Origin: UTCHB3 sp964431385
GTDB taxonomy: Bacteria > Bacteroidota > Ignavibacteria > Ignavibacteriales > Ignavibacteriaceae
Assembly: GCA_964431385.1 (NCBI GenBank)
Contig: CAYSJM010000003.1
Location: forward strand, 57,195 to 121,194
Reading direction: 5' to 3'
Length of the DNA stretch: 64,000 nucleotides
Below the pieces are notes generated by a model. That model had not been told where the DNA came from. It worked only from the letters and a program-made list of their open reading frames with translations, and did not search any database. Made by a program: the position numbers and the translations under genes. The first letter of the stretch is position 1. Every line of letters begins with the position of its first letter. This document shows, piece after piece, positions 26,550 through 35,608 of this stretch.

Positions 26550-26942
26550 ATGGGACAACAACAGTTGTTACTTATTGTTCTTGGCGTAATTATCGTAGGT
26601 ATCGCAGTAGTAGTCGGTATCAGTGTATTCACAGCGAGCAGCTCATCCTCCAACCAGGACGCAGTTATCTCCGATCTTCAGAATATTGCTGCTAATGCTC
26701 AGCAATGGTTCCGCAAACCAACCGGAATGGGTGGTGGTGGCAATTCATTCGTTGGCTACGCAATTCCTGCAAGCATGGATACAACCGCTAACGGTACATA
26801 TACCATTAAAACTGCCGGTACTGCAACAACCATCGTATTCACCGGAATTGGTAACCAACCTGGTACCAAAGATCCAACAGGTACAGTGGAAGTTGATATG
26901 ACAGTTACTTCTACTGCTCAAACAGCAGCCATTATTAAGTAA
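26550..26942 (+). CDS. pilin-like protein, probable major subunit
   Basis: 130 residues, starting MGQQQLLLIVLGVIIVGIAV. A hydrophobic N-terminal helix is followed by an amphipathic stretch (DAVISDLQNIAANAQQWF), then MGGGGNSFVGYAIPASMDTT and a Gly/Thr-rich beta part. The paralogue at 25613 shares the start, the GGGG-x-SFVG-[FY]-AIP block and the DTT-x2-G-x-YTI block. A good Shine-Dalgarno (GAGG, 26539-26542) sits 7 nt before the ATG, and a hairpin follows the gene, both fitting high expression. Like its paralogue it lacks a prepilin leader, FTLIE and Glu5. It is probably the filament subunit; this is inference. Confidence 0.62.
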   Translation: MGQQQLLLIVLGVIIVGIAVVVGISVFTASSSSSNQDAVISDLQNIAANAQQWFRKPTGMGGGGNSFVGYAIPASMDTTANGTYTIKTAGTATTIVFTGIGNQPGTKDPTGTVEVDMTVTSTAQTAAIIK

Positions 26943-26964
26943 CGATAGTTATTTTATTAATTCC

Positions 26965-26995
26965 AGGGAAGGTTGTACTTTGTATAGCCTTCCCT
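26965..26995 (+). terminator. hairpin after the major pilin-like gene
   Basis: AGGGAAGG (26965-26972) pairs with CCTTCCCT (26988-26995) over a 15-nt loop, followed by a broken T-rich stretch (TTATCTGTTTTT). It lies between the pilin-like gene and the platform gene and would let the pilin message exceed that of the machinery genes, or protect its 3' end. Confidence 0.6.
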
Positions 26996-27009
26996 TTATC
27001 TGTTTTTAG

Positions 27010-28449
27010 ATGACTGAATTACGATTTACTGCTGTTAAACCTAATGGACAGATAATAAGCGGATCACTCACTGCCGACTCTGTTTCGGACGGTAAAAAGA
27101 AGATCCAAAAACTTGCTGCCCAAAGTAATCTCACCGTTCGCTCGATTGAGAAGAGGGGAACCTTTCTCTACAAAGTCCAAAAAGGGAATGAAAAACCCAT
27201 TCTTGGCGAACAAAAAGCATTCAATCGCCAGGAAGTAATTGACGCATTTACTAAACTTGGCTACAAGATTCACTATGTAAGATCTAAACTTTTTGACTAC
27301 CAGGCGAAGCCCGGTATGCAAGACCTTTTAATGTTTGTTAAGATCAGTGCCGAACTTTTGGATCAAAAGTTGCCTTACGGGGAAATTCTCACGCTGCTGA
27401 TAAATGACACAGCAAACAAAACACTAAAAGAGACCCTCAAAGAAATTAATTCGGAATTAAAAAAGGGAACGGACCCTGAACAGGTCTTCACACGCTACCA
27501 AAATATTTTTGGGAAGTTTACAGCTTTTATGCTCGGATTGGCAGCGAAAAGTGGTAACATGGGGGAAATTTACAGAGCCACTGCCAAGTTCCTTGAACGA
27601 CGCGCAGAATTTAAAAAGAATCTTAAAAGTGCACTCGTAACACCACTTATTACGATGGTTGTTCTCGCCGGTGCCGTCCTTTTTTATGTTATGTACATAT
27701 TCCCTGAAACTGCGAATATGTTCAAAAGATTTGGTATCGAATTGCCACCAATGACAAAATACACACTTGAATTGAGTGACTTTTTGATGGCACACCCGAT
27801 CATGATCTTTTTTATAATGTTCGCCCCGATTGTTGGGTTTATAGTCTTTATAAACACCGAAAAGGGGAGATTTTTAAAGGATAAATATATGCTCAGAATG
27901 CCCGTTATAGGGCAAATTGTGCATAAAACAGCTATTGAAGTTTTTTGTAGAGTGTTCTACACTCTCTACTCTGGATCGGCGGAAAGCATAACTCCTCTCA
28001 GGATTTCTGCTGAAGCAACCGACAACAAATATTTTGAAGACAAAATTAAAAGAGTCGCTATCCCGATTATGACTAAACAAGGTGTCGGGATCACAGATGC
28101 TCTCGAAGCAACTCAAGTATTCACTGATACTGCCATTTTCCGTATTCATTCGGGTGAAGAAACAGGTAATATCAAGAACAGTATGCTTCAGCTCGCAAAT
28201 TATTATGAGAGCGAAACAGTTTATAAACTTAAAAACATTATTGAGCTGGTTCAGGTCATCATTTCCCTCATCATTATGGTGGTAATGACTGCTCTGACCC
28301 TGGTATCTGCCGAAACGGCTACCATCAGCCCCAAACCTCCGGGTGTATCAAAGAATGAAATTTTCCTGGAAAAACAGAATGCACAATGCTTGACCCCAGA
28401 CTGGAAACTGCTGACAAAATCGGATATACCCTTTTACGAAAAGGTATAA
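27010..28449 (+). CDS. pilC: type IV pilus/T2SS inner-membrane platform protein (PilC/GspF-like)
   Basis: 479 residues. A ~95-residue N-terminal part resembles ARASIN-like modules (FTAVKPNGQIISGSLTADS). Two T2SSF domains follow: the first holds FVKISAELLDQKLPYGEILT, GTDPEQVFTRY and SGNMGEIY; the second has RVFYTLYSGSAESITPLRIS and HSGEETGNI. Membrane helices lie near 212-235, 265-290 and 410-435. PilC couples the cytosolic ATPases to filament assembly. A ~45-residue tail past the last helix is longer than usual, and its coding region overlaps the ATPase gene by 64 bp. Confidence 0.88.
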   Translation: MTELRFTAVKPNGQIISGSLTADSVSDGKKKIQKLAAQSNLTVRSIEKRGTFLYKVQKGNEKPILGEQKAFNRQEVIDAFTKLGYKIHYVRSKLFDYQAKPGMQDLLMFVKISAELLDQKLPYGEILTLLINDTANKTLKETLKEINSELKKGTDPEQVFTRYQNIFGKFTAFMLGLAAKSGNMGEIYRATAKFLERRAEFKKNLKSALVTPLITMVVLAGAVLFYVMYIFPETANMFKRFGIELPPMTKYTLELSDFLMAHPIMIFFIMFAPIVGFIVFINTEKGRFLKDKYMLRMPVIGQIVHKTAIEVFCRVFYTLYSGSAESITPLRISAEATDNKYFEDKIKRVAIPIMTKQGVGITDALEATQVFTDTAIFRIHSGEETGNIKNSMLQLANYYESETVYKLKNIIELVQVIISLIIMVVMTALTLVSAETATISPKPPGVSKNEIFLEKQNAQCLTPDWKLLTKSDIPFYEKV

Positions 28450-30179
28450 TTGATGCGGCAACTTTAGAAAAAGCACTTGATGCCAAGGCGAATGATGTAA
28501 ACAAGATCAAGAGAAATCTTGCACAGATTCTTGTGGAAGATTTTAAATATGATCACGACATCGTATTTGCGGAGGTAGCTTCTCTCTATGCTTTCAGAGA
28601 TTTTGATTCTATTGCAGACAGGTTTACTGATGAAAAAATTGAAGAAGTCAAGAAATATGTAAAATCATTGCCTGACTCACTGCAACAATTACTGACCTTG
28701 CAGAAGGTAATTCCCCTCCTTTTTGATCCGGTTATCAAAGATAAACTGATACTCGGTGCTGTTGATCCGACAAATAAAAAGATTTCCAAAATAGCGTTCG
28801 ACCTAAAAGCTAAAAAATATGAAGTAACATTCATTAAGAAGTCGCGCTACGATAAATTAATGTCCCATATCGACCCTGTGGAAAATGAGTTCTTGAGGAA
28901 TATTCAGGATGCACCTCAGGAGATAATAACAGATGTACCGGATGACACCCAACTCGATGAAGAAGCACTTGAAGCAGAAATCAATAAATCTGCTCTCATC
29001 AATCTTGTCGAGGCTTCCCTGGTTGAGGGGACACGAAGAGGTGTATCCGATATTCATATCGTACCACAAGGGGCTAAAAGAACCGATATTATGTTTAGAA
29101 TCGACGGTAACCTGCAGGTTTGGTATTCGCAAGACAATACTTATCCTGAAGCAGTGATTGCCGTTGTGAAAGACAGAGCCAAAGGATTGGACCGATTCGA
29201 AAGAGAAAAGGCACAGGACGGTTTCATTCAGAGAGAAATTGACGGAACTGTTATCCGTTTCCGTGTTTCAATCTTGCCGATGGTTGGTACAGAACTTAGA
29301 AGTAAATTTGAATCTGTAGTAATTCGTATCCTTGATGATAGAAAGGTTATAACTGACCTTAACAAACTTGGACTTGCAGGTTATGCACGAACTGCATTCG
29401 ATGATGCCATCAGAAAACCACAAGGAATGGTGATCCTGACGGGACCTACGGGAAGTGGTAAAAGTACCACACTTGTGGCAGCTCTCTATCAGGTAATCGA
29501 CCCGACAGTGAATGTACTCACCGTTGAGGATCCTGTTGAGTATGTTATCAAAGGTGCAAGACAGCTCAAGATTAGTCATAAAATGAACTTTGAGCAAGCG
29601 ATTCGTGCGATTCTTCGTCACGATCCTGATATCGTTCTGGTTGGTGAGATGCGTGATAAGGAAACTGCCGAGGTGGCTATTAAACTCGCAAATACAGGTC
29701 ACTTAACATTCTCAACACTTCACACCAACGACGCACCTTCTGCTGTATCCAGACTTTATAAAATGGGGATTGAACCTTTCCTCATCGCCTACGCTATCAA
29801 TATTATCGTGGCTCAACGACTTATCAGAAGACTTTGCGTTGATTGTAAAAAAAGGACCACCGAGATTCCGGACGAAGTGATTCATATTCTTGGCATCGAT
29901 CCTGACGAGTGGAAACAGTATGAAGTTTATGAACCAGTTGGCTGTCCTAAATGCTCCGGAACGGGTTATAAAGGTAGAATTGCAATTCATGAGGCACTTT
30001 ATTTTACTAAAGACCTCAAAAGAGTTATTGTTTCTTCAGGTGAAGAAGTGGATGAAGAGAAGCTTAAAGCCCAGGCTAAAAAAGACGGCTCTCTTAATCT
30101 CCGTGATACCGGACTTGAGAAAGTAAAACTCGGGCTTACTTCATTCGATGAAGTAATTTCAGGAACGATGGAAGATTAA
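28386..30179 (+). CDS. pilB: pilus extension ATPase (PilB/GspE-like)
   Basis: 597 residues. The N-terminal MShEN-like domain begins GYTLLRKGIIDAATLEKAL. The ATPase core has LTGPTGSGKSTTL (Walker A), the Asp box, DPDIVLVGEMRDKETAE (Walker B) and GHLTFSTLHTNDA (His box). The zinc-type CxxC pairs LCVDC and CPKCSGTGYKGR are conserved, which together with length points to an assembly rather than retraction ATPase. ATG 28386 lies within the end of pilC; the resulting N-terminus fits the family. It energises filament assembly from the cytosolic face of the platform. The gap to the PilT-like gene is 81 bp. Confidence 0.93.
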   Translation: MLDPRLETADKIGYTLLRKGIIDAATLEKALDAKANDVNKIKRNLAQILVEDFKYDHDIVFAEVASLYAFRDFDSIADRFTDEKIEEVKKYVKSLPDSLQQLLTLQKVIPLLFDPVIKDKLILGAVDPTNKKISKIAFDLKAKKYEVTFIKKSRYDKLMSHIDPVENEFLRNIQDAPQEIITDVPDDTQLDEEALEAEINKSALINLVEASLVEGTRRGVSDIHIVPQGAKRTDIMFRIDGNLQVWYSQDNTYPEAVIAVVKDRAKGLDRFEREKAQDGFIQREIDGTVIRFRVSILPMVGTELRSKFESVVIRILDDRKVITDLNKLGLAGYARTAFDDAIRKPQGMVILTGPTGSGKSTTLVAALYQVIDPTVNVLTVEDPVEYVIKGARQLKISHKMNFEQAIRAILRHDPDIVLVGEMRDKETAEVAIKLANTGHLTFSTLHTNDAPSAVSRLYKMGIEPFLIAYAINIIVAQRLIRRLCVDCKKRTTEIPDEVIHILGIDPDEWKQYEVYEPVGCPKCSGTGYKGRIAIHEALYFTKDLKRVIVSSGEEVDEEKLKAQAKKDGSLNLRDTGLEKVKLGLTSFDEVISGTMED

Positions 30180-30260
30180 AAGTTCTCTTCCTGTTTCTCA
30201 TTCTTTTTTTTTATATTTTGAGTTGATATACTCGTTTTTACACACTAATTTAAGTAAAAA

Positions 30261-31508
30261 ATGATACCGGCATTAGATCAGATCGTACAACCTGCAAAAG
30301 CACTTCTTTCCCAAATAGTGTCGCAGGTGCCTCGTTCAGTTATTAGTGCGGAAAGGCTCCCCTTTCTTGCAAAATTAATTGCCGGATTAAATTACGATCA
30401 GAAGGGTGTTCTTCTCGATTTTATGAACGCCATCTTGATTTTGATGGTGAAAAAAGATGCCTCTGATATCGAATTTGGTGGCATGGCTACAGCGAGGAAT
30501 GTCTGGTTACGAATTCATGGTAAAAAAGAACGGGTGCCCGACCTGCCATCCCTTTCTGAAGATGAATCTGCAATTGTAGTGTTAAATCTCCTTAGCGACA
30601 AACAAAAAGAAGGTCTTTTCCAGAACAAAAATATAGACTTTTCTCATTCATTCATCGCCGGTGAACCACAAAGAACATTTAGATTTAGAGCGGATGCATA
30701 CTACGATATGGATTCTCTCGCTTTGAACATGAGAGCGATCTCCCCTTCCATTAGAAAAATTGATACTCTTGGATTCAGTAAGACTGCAATCCAGTCGATG
30801 CACCATCTCTATATAAAACAGGGACTTGTGCTTATCACAGGTATCACCGGTTCGGGTAAATCTTCCACTCTCGATGCAATTGTAGATATGCACAATGACA
30901 CTGACAACGCTCAGGTTATAGTAATTGCACAACCAATCGAGTTTGTTCATTCTTCAAAAAAGTGTATTATCAGACACCGCGAAGTGGGAAAGGATGTTGC
31001 ATCGTTCAAAGATGGTGTAATTCAGTCACTTCGACAGGATCCTGACATTATAATCATCGGTGAGATGAGAGACCCTGAAACAATTATGGCGTCACTCGAA
31101 GTTGCAGATACAGGACACAAAGTTTTTTCAACGCTCCACACTTCATCTGCAGTTGAGTCCATAGATAGAATTATTGCAGAAGTGCATCCCACTGAGCAAC
31201 CCCGGGTTCGACACAGACTTGCTGATGTGCTAACTGTCGTCGTCTCGCAGAAGCTTCTCCCCAGCCTTGATGGCAAGCGGGTTATGGCAAAAGAAGTACT
31301 CGTAATGACACCGAGCATCCAGTCAGCCATTAAGAATAATAATTCGGGCGAGATTTATATGATGATAAATCAGGGAGCTGCTCAGGGTATGATTACGATG
31401 GAACAGGATATCAAAAATTTATACATTGCAAAAAAAATCTCACTTGAAACAGCCATCTCGTATGCGAACCAAAAAAACAGAATGAAACAGATTTTGGGTG
31501 TCCAGTAG
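30261..31508 (+). CDS. pilT: pilus retraction-type ATPase (PilT-like)
   Basis: 415 residues. Walker A LITGITGSGKSSTL, Walker B DPDIIIIGEMRDPETI and His box GHKVFSTLHTSSAV match PilT. The C-terminal SIQSAIKNNN stands where PilT has AIRNLIRE, conserved in pattern but not in letters. No CxxC zinc site is present, unlike the PilB-like neighbour. The N-terminal part (~100 residues ahead of the PAS-like KKDASDIEFG) is longer than in E. coli or Pseudomonas PilT. It should power filament retraction, implying a dynamic pilus (twitching or DNA uptake) rather than a pure secretion system. Confidence 0.88.
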   Translation: MIPALDQIVQPAKALLSQIVSQVPRSVISAERLPFLAKLIAGLNYDQKGVLLDFMNAILILMVKKDASDIEFGGMATARNVWLRIHGKKERVPDLPSLSEDESAIVVLNLLSDKQKEGLFQNKNIDFSHSFIAGEPQRTFRFRADAYYDMDSLALNMRAISPSIRKIDTLGFSKTAIQSMHHLYIKQGLVLITGITGSGKSSTLDAIVDMHNDTDNAQVIVIAQPIEFVHSSKKCIIRHREVGKDVASFKDGVIQSLRQDPDIIIIGEMRDPETIMASLEVADTGHKVFSTLHTSSAVESIDRIIAEVHPTEQPRVRHRLADVLTVVVSQKLLPSLDGKRVMAKEVLVMTPSIQSAIKNNNSGEIYMMINQGAAQGMITMEQDIKNLYIAKKISLETAISYANQKNRMKQILGVQ

Positions 31509-33038
31509 ATGGCTACGAAGTATATTTTTTGCCTCTACCTTGAAGGGGCTGATAGTAAAGCCGCACTTTTTGAACGGACCAAAACCGGTATCAAATTCCT
31601 TCGCGGTATGTCTATCGAGCCAAACCGCCCGGATGAGCAGGCTTTTGAAGATACGGGAATGCAATTTGATTCCCCTGAACTTGATATCTCTGCAGATACC
31701 GAATTAGCGGGTCTTACAACACACCAGGATTTTGATCAAGGATACATCAGATCAATCAGCACTCTGCTACTCGGTATCGATCTCTCGAAAATGGTTGTCA
31801 TACCCATTATCACTGAACCTTACATTAGTTTTCAGAGACCGGACAAAGGCGAGACCCAGATCTTCAAAAAAGAAGTTATTGAGAAAATAGATGCCGCCAA
31901 CAACTCAATTGAAATGGCGGATGGTGGAAAACTAACCATTGTCCCAAGCTCCGATCTATCTTACATCAACCTGATTGATTCGATAGCTTTAACTAATGGT
32001 AAAAAGCAGGTCAAAGTTCCTTGTGTTAAGGCTGCCGACACTTCCTTAAGTTTTTATGTCTCAACCAAATTCAATTTTGCTCTCTCTGACTATATTTTGA
32101 TCCTCTATATCGGAAAAGAATATAGCCGAATGATCTTCCTGATGGGTGACCAGGTTAAACATATCGCCCCGATGTTGAATATCGGAAAGCATAATATCGA
32201 TTCGTTTGATATCTTCACTTCCAAAATCATGCTTGAAATGGAGAATGGTGATATCACAAATCTGGATAATATTGTGATATGCGGCGAAGACTGGAGCGAG
32301 ACTCTTCCTGATGCACTTAGAGATACTTTCCCAAGAGCCAGAATCACCGGAATCGATTTTGATGAGATTGACACTTCTCTCCTCGACAGAGAAATTGAAG
32401 AAAATATCTCAATGTTTTCCGTACCCGTTGCTGCTGCAATGGAGTACGAAAAAGAGCTTAAAAAAGAGTATAAGGGTGTTAACCTTATCCCCTCGATGCT
32501 TATTGAGAGACAAAAGACCTTCCCGCTTGCCTGGCATGGTTATATTGTGATTTTACTCCTCTTTTGTCTGACATTTTTCGTCACAAAAAATATTTTACAG
32601 CAAATGAATGATCTTGCTGTAATTGATAAAGAAATTGCCGCCCTCACGGAACAACAGCGGCTTTATAAAGCATTGTTGGATGAAATAGCCAACTACGATT
32701 CAAAGGTGAAAGGTTTTGATGAGACCCAGGCAGTGCTCGACAGTGTAACCAAAGACGCCTCAGTCTGGCAAAACTATATTAGTAATTTATCCGGTTTCAT
32801 GGAGCAACGACCTACCATGTGGATTACCGGGATCTCATCGCCTGAACCAAAAAAGGTTGAGGTTTTTGGGCTTAGTCGTAACCGTCCTCTGGTCAGTGAA
32901 TTTACACAGTTTTTAAAGGGTGCTACCCTTATGGGTGTTACCTCTGAAAAAATTTCTAATGAACGAGTTTACAAATTTACAATTGTCGCATCAGATTCGG
33001 CAAACCAGGCAGTGAATGGAACGCAAGTCAAAAAATAG
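31509..33038 (+). CDS. PilM-PilN fusion-like pilus assembly protein
   Basis: 509 residues, starting directly after the PilT stop. Residues 1-~310 have the actin-fold layout of PilM (DYILILYIGKEYSRMIFLMG; late VPVAAAMEYE). Then comes YKGVNLIPSMLIERQ, equivalent to the INLLP motif of PilN that normally sits on a separate protein and docks into PilM. A single membrane helix follows near 340-360 (YIVILLLFCLTFFVT), then a coiled coil and a small periplasmic PilN-like domain. This makes it a PilMN fusion, the same architecture as GspL. It overlaps the next gene by 23 bp. The fusion reading is by eye but fits gene order. Confidence 0.78.
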   Translation: MATKYIFCLYLEGADSKAALFERTKTGIKFLRGMSIEPNRPDEQAFEDTGMQFDSPELDISADTELAGLTTHQDFDQGYIRSISTLLLGIDLSKMVVIPIITEPYISFQRPDKGETQIFKKEVIEKIDAANNSIEMADGGKLTIVPSSDLSYINLIDSIALTNGKKQVKVPCVKAADTSLSFYVSTKFNFALSDYILILYIGKEYSRMIFLMGDQVKHIAPMLNIGKHNIDSFDIFTSKIMLEMENGDITNLDNIVICGEDWSETLPDALRDTFPRARITGIDFDEIDTSLLDREIEENISMFSVPVAAAMEYEKELKKEYKGVNLIPSMLIERQKTFPLAWHGYIVILLLFCLTFFVTKNILQQMNDLAVIDKEIAALTEQQRLYKALLDEIANYDSKVKGFDETQAVLDSVTKDASVWQNYISNLSGFMEQRPTMWITGISSPEPKKVEVFGLSRNRPLVSEFTQFLKGATLMGVTSEKISNERVYKFTIVASDSANQAVNGTQVKK

Positions 33039-33927
33039 CCTGATTATACTGGTCCTCGTGGTTCTTGTTGCTATCGTCTGGGCGATAATGCATTTCTTTG
33101 TCTTCAGTGGCAAATTTAAGGCTAAAAACCAACAGTTGAAAACCTTAAAAGAAAGCAACTCGCAGTATGATACCGTTTCGTTGAATGCACAATTGGACAC
33201 TTTAAGGAAAAAGTTTACTGCACTCGATTCATTACTGGCTATGAGGAAGTATAACATCCCAAAAGATGTTCACCAATCAAAGTTCTATTCATTCCTCGCA
33301 GCACAAACTCCCGGGCTCTCCGACCTGAGTTATGTTAATATGGAGTATCTCGGAGTTCAAACCGATGGTTCGTTTATAGTTCATAAATATAAATTATCAG
33401 GTCAAGCGTCTTTTAATGAGCTTTGGCGACTTATTTATGCCATAGAAGAGAGTAAAGAGCTGAAAAAAGTGAGTATCGTCACTTTTAGTCAGAATGTGGT
33501 TTTTGATGAGGACAAGTCACCTTATTATTTTGTAAATTTCTCATTTGAGGTGAGGGTTTACACTTCCACAGACGACAGGTTTACTTCTACCAAGTTTACA
33601 GAAAACAATCTGAAAGCTGCCAATATTTATAATATTTTCTATCCAAAGGTCAGAACAGAGATCGAACCAAATATCTACGATCTTTTGGATGTGAAAAACT
33701 CAAAATTACTTGCACTCCTCCCCGACGGTGCTTTCTTAATGGATGAAAGAGGAAGAACCTATGTACTCGCTGAAGGCGATGAGGTCTATTTGGGCTTCCT
33801 TACCAGAATCGACAGAGAATCGAACAGCGTTACTTTTGTACTGAACAAAGGAGGCGTAATTGAGACAGTCACTATCAGATTATTGCAGGAATCTGATCAC
33901 TCGCAACAACAAGAAACGAAAAGGTGA
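33016..33927 (+). CDS. PilO-PilP fusion-like pilus assembly protein
   Basis: 303 residues. A short cytosolic start, one membrane helix (SLIILVLVVLVAIVWAIMHF), a coiled-coil stretch (LDTLRKKFTALDSLL) and a PilO-like ferredoxin-type domain at ~90-185 (YKLSGQASFNELWRLIYAIE). The last ~80 residues read LLALLPDGAFLMDERGRTY and VYLGFLTRIDRESNSVTFVL, which resembles the beta domain of PilP (or GspC HR) that contacts the secretin. The order membrane-O-P in one chain is unusual; normally PilP is a separate lipoprotein. It overlaps both neighbours, so it is strictly coupled to them. Confidence 0.7.
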   Translation: MERKSKNSLIILVLVVLVAIVWAIMHFFVFSGKFKAKNQQLKTLKESNSQYDTVSLNAQLDTLRKKFTALDSLLAMRKYNIPKDVHQSKFYSFLAAQTPGLSDLSYVNMEYLGVQTDGSFIVHKYKLSGQASFNELWRLIYAIEESKELKKVSIVTFSQNVVFDEDKSPYYFVNFSFEVRVYTSTDDRFTSTKFTENNLKAANIYNIFYPKVRTEIEPNIYDLLDVKNSKLLALLPDGAFLMDERGRTYVLAEGDEVYLGFLTRIDRESNSVTFVLNKGGVIETVTIRLLQESDHSQQQETKR

Positions 33928-33932
33928 TTGAA

Positions 33933-35192
33933 ATGAGAAAACTTTTTTCAATATCAATATTTTTTGTCCTTATCGGTTTTGGAGCATTTGCCCAGAAAGA
34001 CCTTGAGAAGGAATTTGACCAGTATAACTCACCTGATGAGATTGTGACCTTGTCACCTACTCTGACTTTTGATCAGGCTATCGAAATTCTTGCAAAAATG
34101 TCACTCAAACTTACGGGTAAGAATATTGTTGCAACTGTTCAGAGTACCGACCCGATCGGACTTGAGCTGATCAACATCAACTATATGAAGGCTCTCAAAA
34201 TAGTTACACAATACAAAGGTCTGCTGTTTGAAGAAAAAGCTGATGTTATAATTGTTCAAAAGCCAAAAGTCCCGGAAGAAGTTGAAAAAGCAGCCCCACT
34301 TCCAAAAGATGTATATGCACCTGTTGACTCGCGTGAAGTGAAGATATCAGCGATCTTTTTTGAGGCCGATAATACCGCTTTAAGAGATAGAGGAATAAAC
34401 TGGAAGATGCTCCTCTCCGATCCAAATAATGGATTTGGAGTTGATCTTAAAACTTTTGGACAATCAGAAGGTACCACCAATACACCAACTGATTTTCAGG
34501 TAACGGGTTCAACAAAATTGGATCTTGGTGTGTTTAAGGGGGATCTTCTCGGAACATTCAGATTTTTTGAATCGGAAAATCTTGGTGAAATTATTGCAAA
34601 TCCATCAATCGTGGTTAGAACCGGTGAAGTTGGTAAAATTCAGATAGGCTCAGATTTTTCGATTAAACAGAGAGATTTTGCAGGAAATGTTACTGACCAA
34701 TTTTTCCAGACCGGTTCAATTATAGATGTGACACCACATGTGTATAACGAACAAGGCATCGATTATGTTGTTCTTCGTCTGAATGTGGAGAGAAGTACCG
34801 CATTTCCGAGTGAACTTTCGACTGAAATCAGGAAGACAAAAGCAAGTTCGCAGATTATGATGCTCAATGGAGAAGAAACCGTAATTGGTGGTCTCTATAT
34901 TACAGATGAAACTTATGTAAGAACCGGGATTCCGTTCCTGAAAGATCTTCCCTGGTGGGTTCTTGGTATTCGTTATCTCGCAGGTAGCGACCAGAAGAAA
35001 GTTACGAAAAAAGAGATAATTATTGTTGTAAAAACAGAATTGTTGCCAACTCTGAAAGACAGAGTTAAAAATCTTGCAGATAAATCAAAGTTCAAAGATC
35101 AACTTGAGCTGCACAGATCAACAAACGAAGAATACAACAATCAGAGTCCAAATAAAAATTTCAAATCGGGTGAAGAACCGGAGAAGAAATAA
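33933..35192 (+). CDS. pilQ: short secretin (PilQ/GspD-like)
   Basis: ATG 33933 is preferred over the GTG at 33924 because AAAAGGTGA lies just upstream and the protein then opens with a signal peptide (MRKLFSISIFFVLIGFGAFA). About 419 residues. One N-terminal STN/N0-like module (LTFDQAIEILAKMS ... MKALKIVTQYKG) leads into the secretin core. The core contains LGEIIANPSIVVRTGEVGKI, IIDVTPHVYNEQG and NGEETVIGGLYIT, with the conserved GIPFLKDLPWW near the end. It is much shorter than PilQ (~700), lacking AMIN and extra N-domains. It should form the outer-membrane pore for the filament. Confidence 0.88.
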   Translation: MRKLFSISIFFVLIGFGAFAQKDLEKEFDQYNSPDEIVTLSPTLTFDQAIEILAKMSLKLTGKNIVATVQSTDPIGLELININYMKALKIVTQYKGLLFEEKADVIIVQKPKVPEEVEKAAPLPKDVYAPVDSREVKISAIFFEADNTALRDRGINWKMLLSDPNNGFGVDLKTFGQSEGTTNTPTDFQVTGSTKLDLGVFKGDLLGTFRFFESENLGEIIANPSIVVRTGEVGKIQIGSDFSIKQRDFAGNVTDQFFQTGSIIDVTPHVYNEQGIDYVVLRLNVERSTAFPSELSTEIRKTKASSQIMMLNGEETVIGGLYITDETYVRTGIPFLKDLPWWVLGIRYLAGSDQKKVTKKEIIIVVKTELLPTLKDRVKNLADKSKFKDQLELHRSTNEEYNNQSPNKNFKSGEEPEKK

Positions 35193-35248
35193 GAATCAGT
35201 TAGTTTAAAGTTTTACAGACAATTTTTAATCAGAAATTTTTTTGACAC

Positions 35249-35608
35249 ATGGAAACAATCCTTATCGTTGACGATGAGATAAGTTTGAGTCAGATACTCA
35301 AAGAAGAATTAACCGAAGTTGGCTACACTGTCTATACGGTCGATTCTGCCGAGAAAGCACTCAAGCAGATCCAGGATATTCGTATAGACCTGATGCTCCT
35401 GGATTTAAATATGCCGGAAAAAGATGGTTATTTCGTACTTGAAGAGATGGAAAAGAAAGGGATTGTACTCAAGGTAATTGTACTGACAGCTTACGCAGAT
35501 CTGTCATCTGCAATTAGATCAGCAAAACTCGGGGCGAGTGATTTTATAACCAAACCTTATGACCTGGACGAGTTACTCGTTTCAATAAGAAAAGTGCTTT
35601 ATATGTAG
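35249..35608 (+). CDS. single-domain response regulator (CheY-like)
   Basis: 119 residues, only a receiver domain: VDDE (Asp8, Asp9), phospho-acceptor Asp52 in LMLLDLNMPEKDG, Thr in IVLTAYAD and Lys in FITKPYD. With no output domain it must work through protein contact, as CheY- or PilG/PilH-type regulators do. It is 56 bp after the secretin gene on the same strand and its stop touches the end of the convergent hybrid kinase gene, so it is a good candidate to receive phosphate from that kinase and act on the pilus. Confidence 0.93.
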   Translation: METILIVDDEISLSQILKEELTEVGYTVYTVDSAEKALKQIQDIRIDLMLLDLNMPEKDGYFVLEEMEKKGIVLKVIVLTAYADLSSAIRSAKLGASDFITKPYDLDELLVSIRKVLYM

